This document shows, in pieces, positions 8,467-9,346 of a stretch of 9,346 nt of DNA. The position numbers were made by a program, and so were the translations under genes. Under the pieces are notes generated by a model. The model saw only the letters and a program-made list of their open reading frames with translations. It made no database searches and was not told the origin of the DNA. The first letter of the stretch is position 1; each line of letters opens with the position of its first letter. Source of the stretch: an uncultured Solirubrobacterales bacterium (GTDB lineage: Bacteria; Actinomycetota; Thermoleophilia; Solirubrobacterales; 70-9); contig CALEMO010000320.1 of NCBI GenBank assembly GCA_937910825.1, positions 1-9,346 on the forward strand. The letters run 5' to 3'.

Positions 8467-9346
8467 TGGACATCGTGATGCCGAGGCTGACCGACTCTAT
8501 GGAAGAGGGCACGATCCTCTCCTGGCTGAAGTCCGACGGCGATGAGGTCTCGGTTGGCGACGAGTTGGTCGAAATCGAAACCGACAAAGCGAGCATGGTC
8601 TATGAGTCCGATGCCGAAGGCACGCTGAAGATCCTGGTCGGTGAAGACGAAACTAGAGCGATCGGCGAAACGATCGCCACCGTGGGCGAAGGCAGCCCCT
8701 CCGAAAAGCAGGAAGAAAAAGAGCAGCCTGCCGAAGAGTCTCCGGAGGACAACCAGGTGCAGGCCGACGCCACAGAGATTGCCGGCGAAACGCCGGTGAA
8801 CCCTGCCGACGGCGAGGAGGGCGAGCGCATCAAGGCGTCGCCGCTCGCCAAGCGCATCGCCGGAAAAGAGGGCATCGACCTCGGGTCGCTCGAGGGCTCG
8901 GGTCCGGGCGGACGCATCGTCAAGGCGGACCTTTCACAGGCCAAGGCCGCCAGCGAGTCCGCAAGCAAACCACCGAAGTCTGCTGAAGCAAAGAAGGGCG
9001 ACGTCGAGACGATCGAGCTGAACCGTCTCCAGCAGACGATCTCCCGGCGTATGGCCGAATCCAAGGCGACTGCCCCGCATTTTTACTTGCGTACCGATGT
9101 CGATATGTCGAGAGCCTTTGAAGTCAGAGCGGCCTTCAAGGTGGCAGCCGGCGAAAGCGATGTGGTTCCATCTTTCAACGACATGGTGGTCAAGGCGACG
9201 GCTCTTGCCCTGCGCAACCACCCACGCGCCAACGGCGCCTACCGCGACGGCCAGATCGAGCTCTACTCCAGGATCAACGTCGGCCTCGCCGTTGCCGGTG
9301 AGAACTCGCTGGTCGTGCCGACCGTCGCCGATGCCGACCACAAGGA
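8466..9346 (+). CDS. pdhC: Dihydrolipoamide acetyltransferase (E2), 3' end cut by window
   Basis: E2 is the core of the pyruvate dehydrogenase complex, passing the acetyl group from E1 via a lipoyl arm to CoA. ATG at 8466 shares its A with the pdhB stop (TGATG), with AAAGGAG 7 bases upstream. In the 293 visible residues there is a single lipoyl domain (about 1-75) with lipoylated K41 in ETDKASM, then an acidic Glu/Gln-rich linker (about 76-118), unlike the Ala-Pro linkers of Proteobacteria. A peripheral E1/E3-binding domain follows (about 122-156: ASPLAKRIAGKEGIDL, GSGPGGRIVKADL), then a second linker, and the start of the catalytic CAT-like domain (from about 180: LNRLQQTISRRM, APHFYLRTDVDM, INVGLAVAGENSLVVPTV). 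The HxxxDG catalytic motif lies beyond the edge, as does some third of the protein. A single lipoyl domain and the pdh context make E2p the likely assignment; other 2-oxo acid E2 types are possible. Confidence 0.94.
   Translation, partial: MDIVMPRLTDSMEEGTILSWLKSDGDEVSVGDELVEIETDKASMVYESDAEGTLKILVGEDETRAIGETIATVGEGSPSEKQEEKEQPAEESPEDNQVQADATEIAGETPVNPADGEEGERIKASPLAKRIAGKEGIDLGSLEGSGPGGRIVKADLSQAKAASESASKPPKSAEAKKGDVETIELNRLQQTISRRMAESKATAPHFYLRTDVDMSRAFEVRAAFKVAAGESDVVPSFNDMVVKATALALRNHPRANGAYRDGQIELYSRINVGLAVAGENSLVVPTVADADHK

Overview
The window looks like core chromosome from a high-GC bacterium, most likely an actinomycete and perhaps the Thermoleophilia/Solirubrobacter group. The grounds are high GC at third codon positions, genes that appear to start without a Shine-Dalgarno (SD) site, an actinobacterial-looking ThiE ending (VVRAI followed by ADDP), and a fused ThiS-ThiG. 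The placement is inferred from family memory and could be wrong at the class level. No phage, insertion sequence, CRISPR array or other mobile material is visible.

Layout: positions 1-1206 hold the 3' three-quarters of purH (last two steps of purine synthesis to IMP). A 140-bp gap with two RNA hairpins follows, then a tRNA-Lys(UUU) gene at 1347-1420. A thiamin block comes next. On the minus strand, thiO (glycine oxidase) is followed 3 bp later by a fused thiS-thiG (sulfur carrier plus thiazole synthase), which ends 7 bp from the tRNA. On the plus strand, thiE (thiamin phosphate synthase) diverges from thiO across only 29 bp. Its stop overlaps the GTG start of an unrecognised four-helix membrane protein. 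From 4874 to the window end lies a pyruvate dehydrogenase block: lpd (E3), an 87-bp gap, then tightly coupled pdhA-pdhB-pdhC (E1 alpha, E1 beta, and E2 cut by the window edge).

The genes form a metabolic theme. ThiO oxidises glycine to the imine that ThiG condenses with deoxyxylulose phosphate and ThiS-borne sulfur. ThiE joins the thiazole to the pyrimidine to give thiamin phosphate. Thiamin diphosphate (TPP) is the cofactor of the PdhA/PdhB E1 enzyme encoded next door. ThiC, ThiD, ThiF and ThiL activities would have to be encoded elsewhere.

Nothing here is an obviously new system. The points most worth checking are the ThiS-ThiG fusion (how an internal Gly-Gly carries sulfur), the very compact thiO/thiE divergent start with no room for a TPP riboswitch, the split between SD-less first genes and SD-bearing internal genes, and the uncharacterised membrane protein coupled to thiE.
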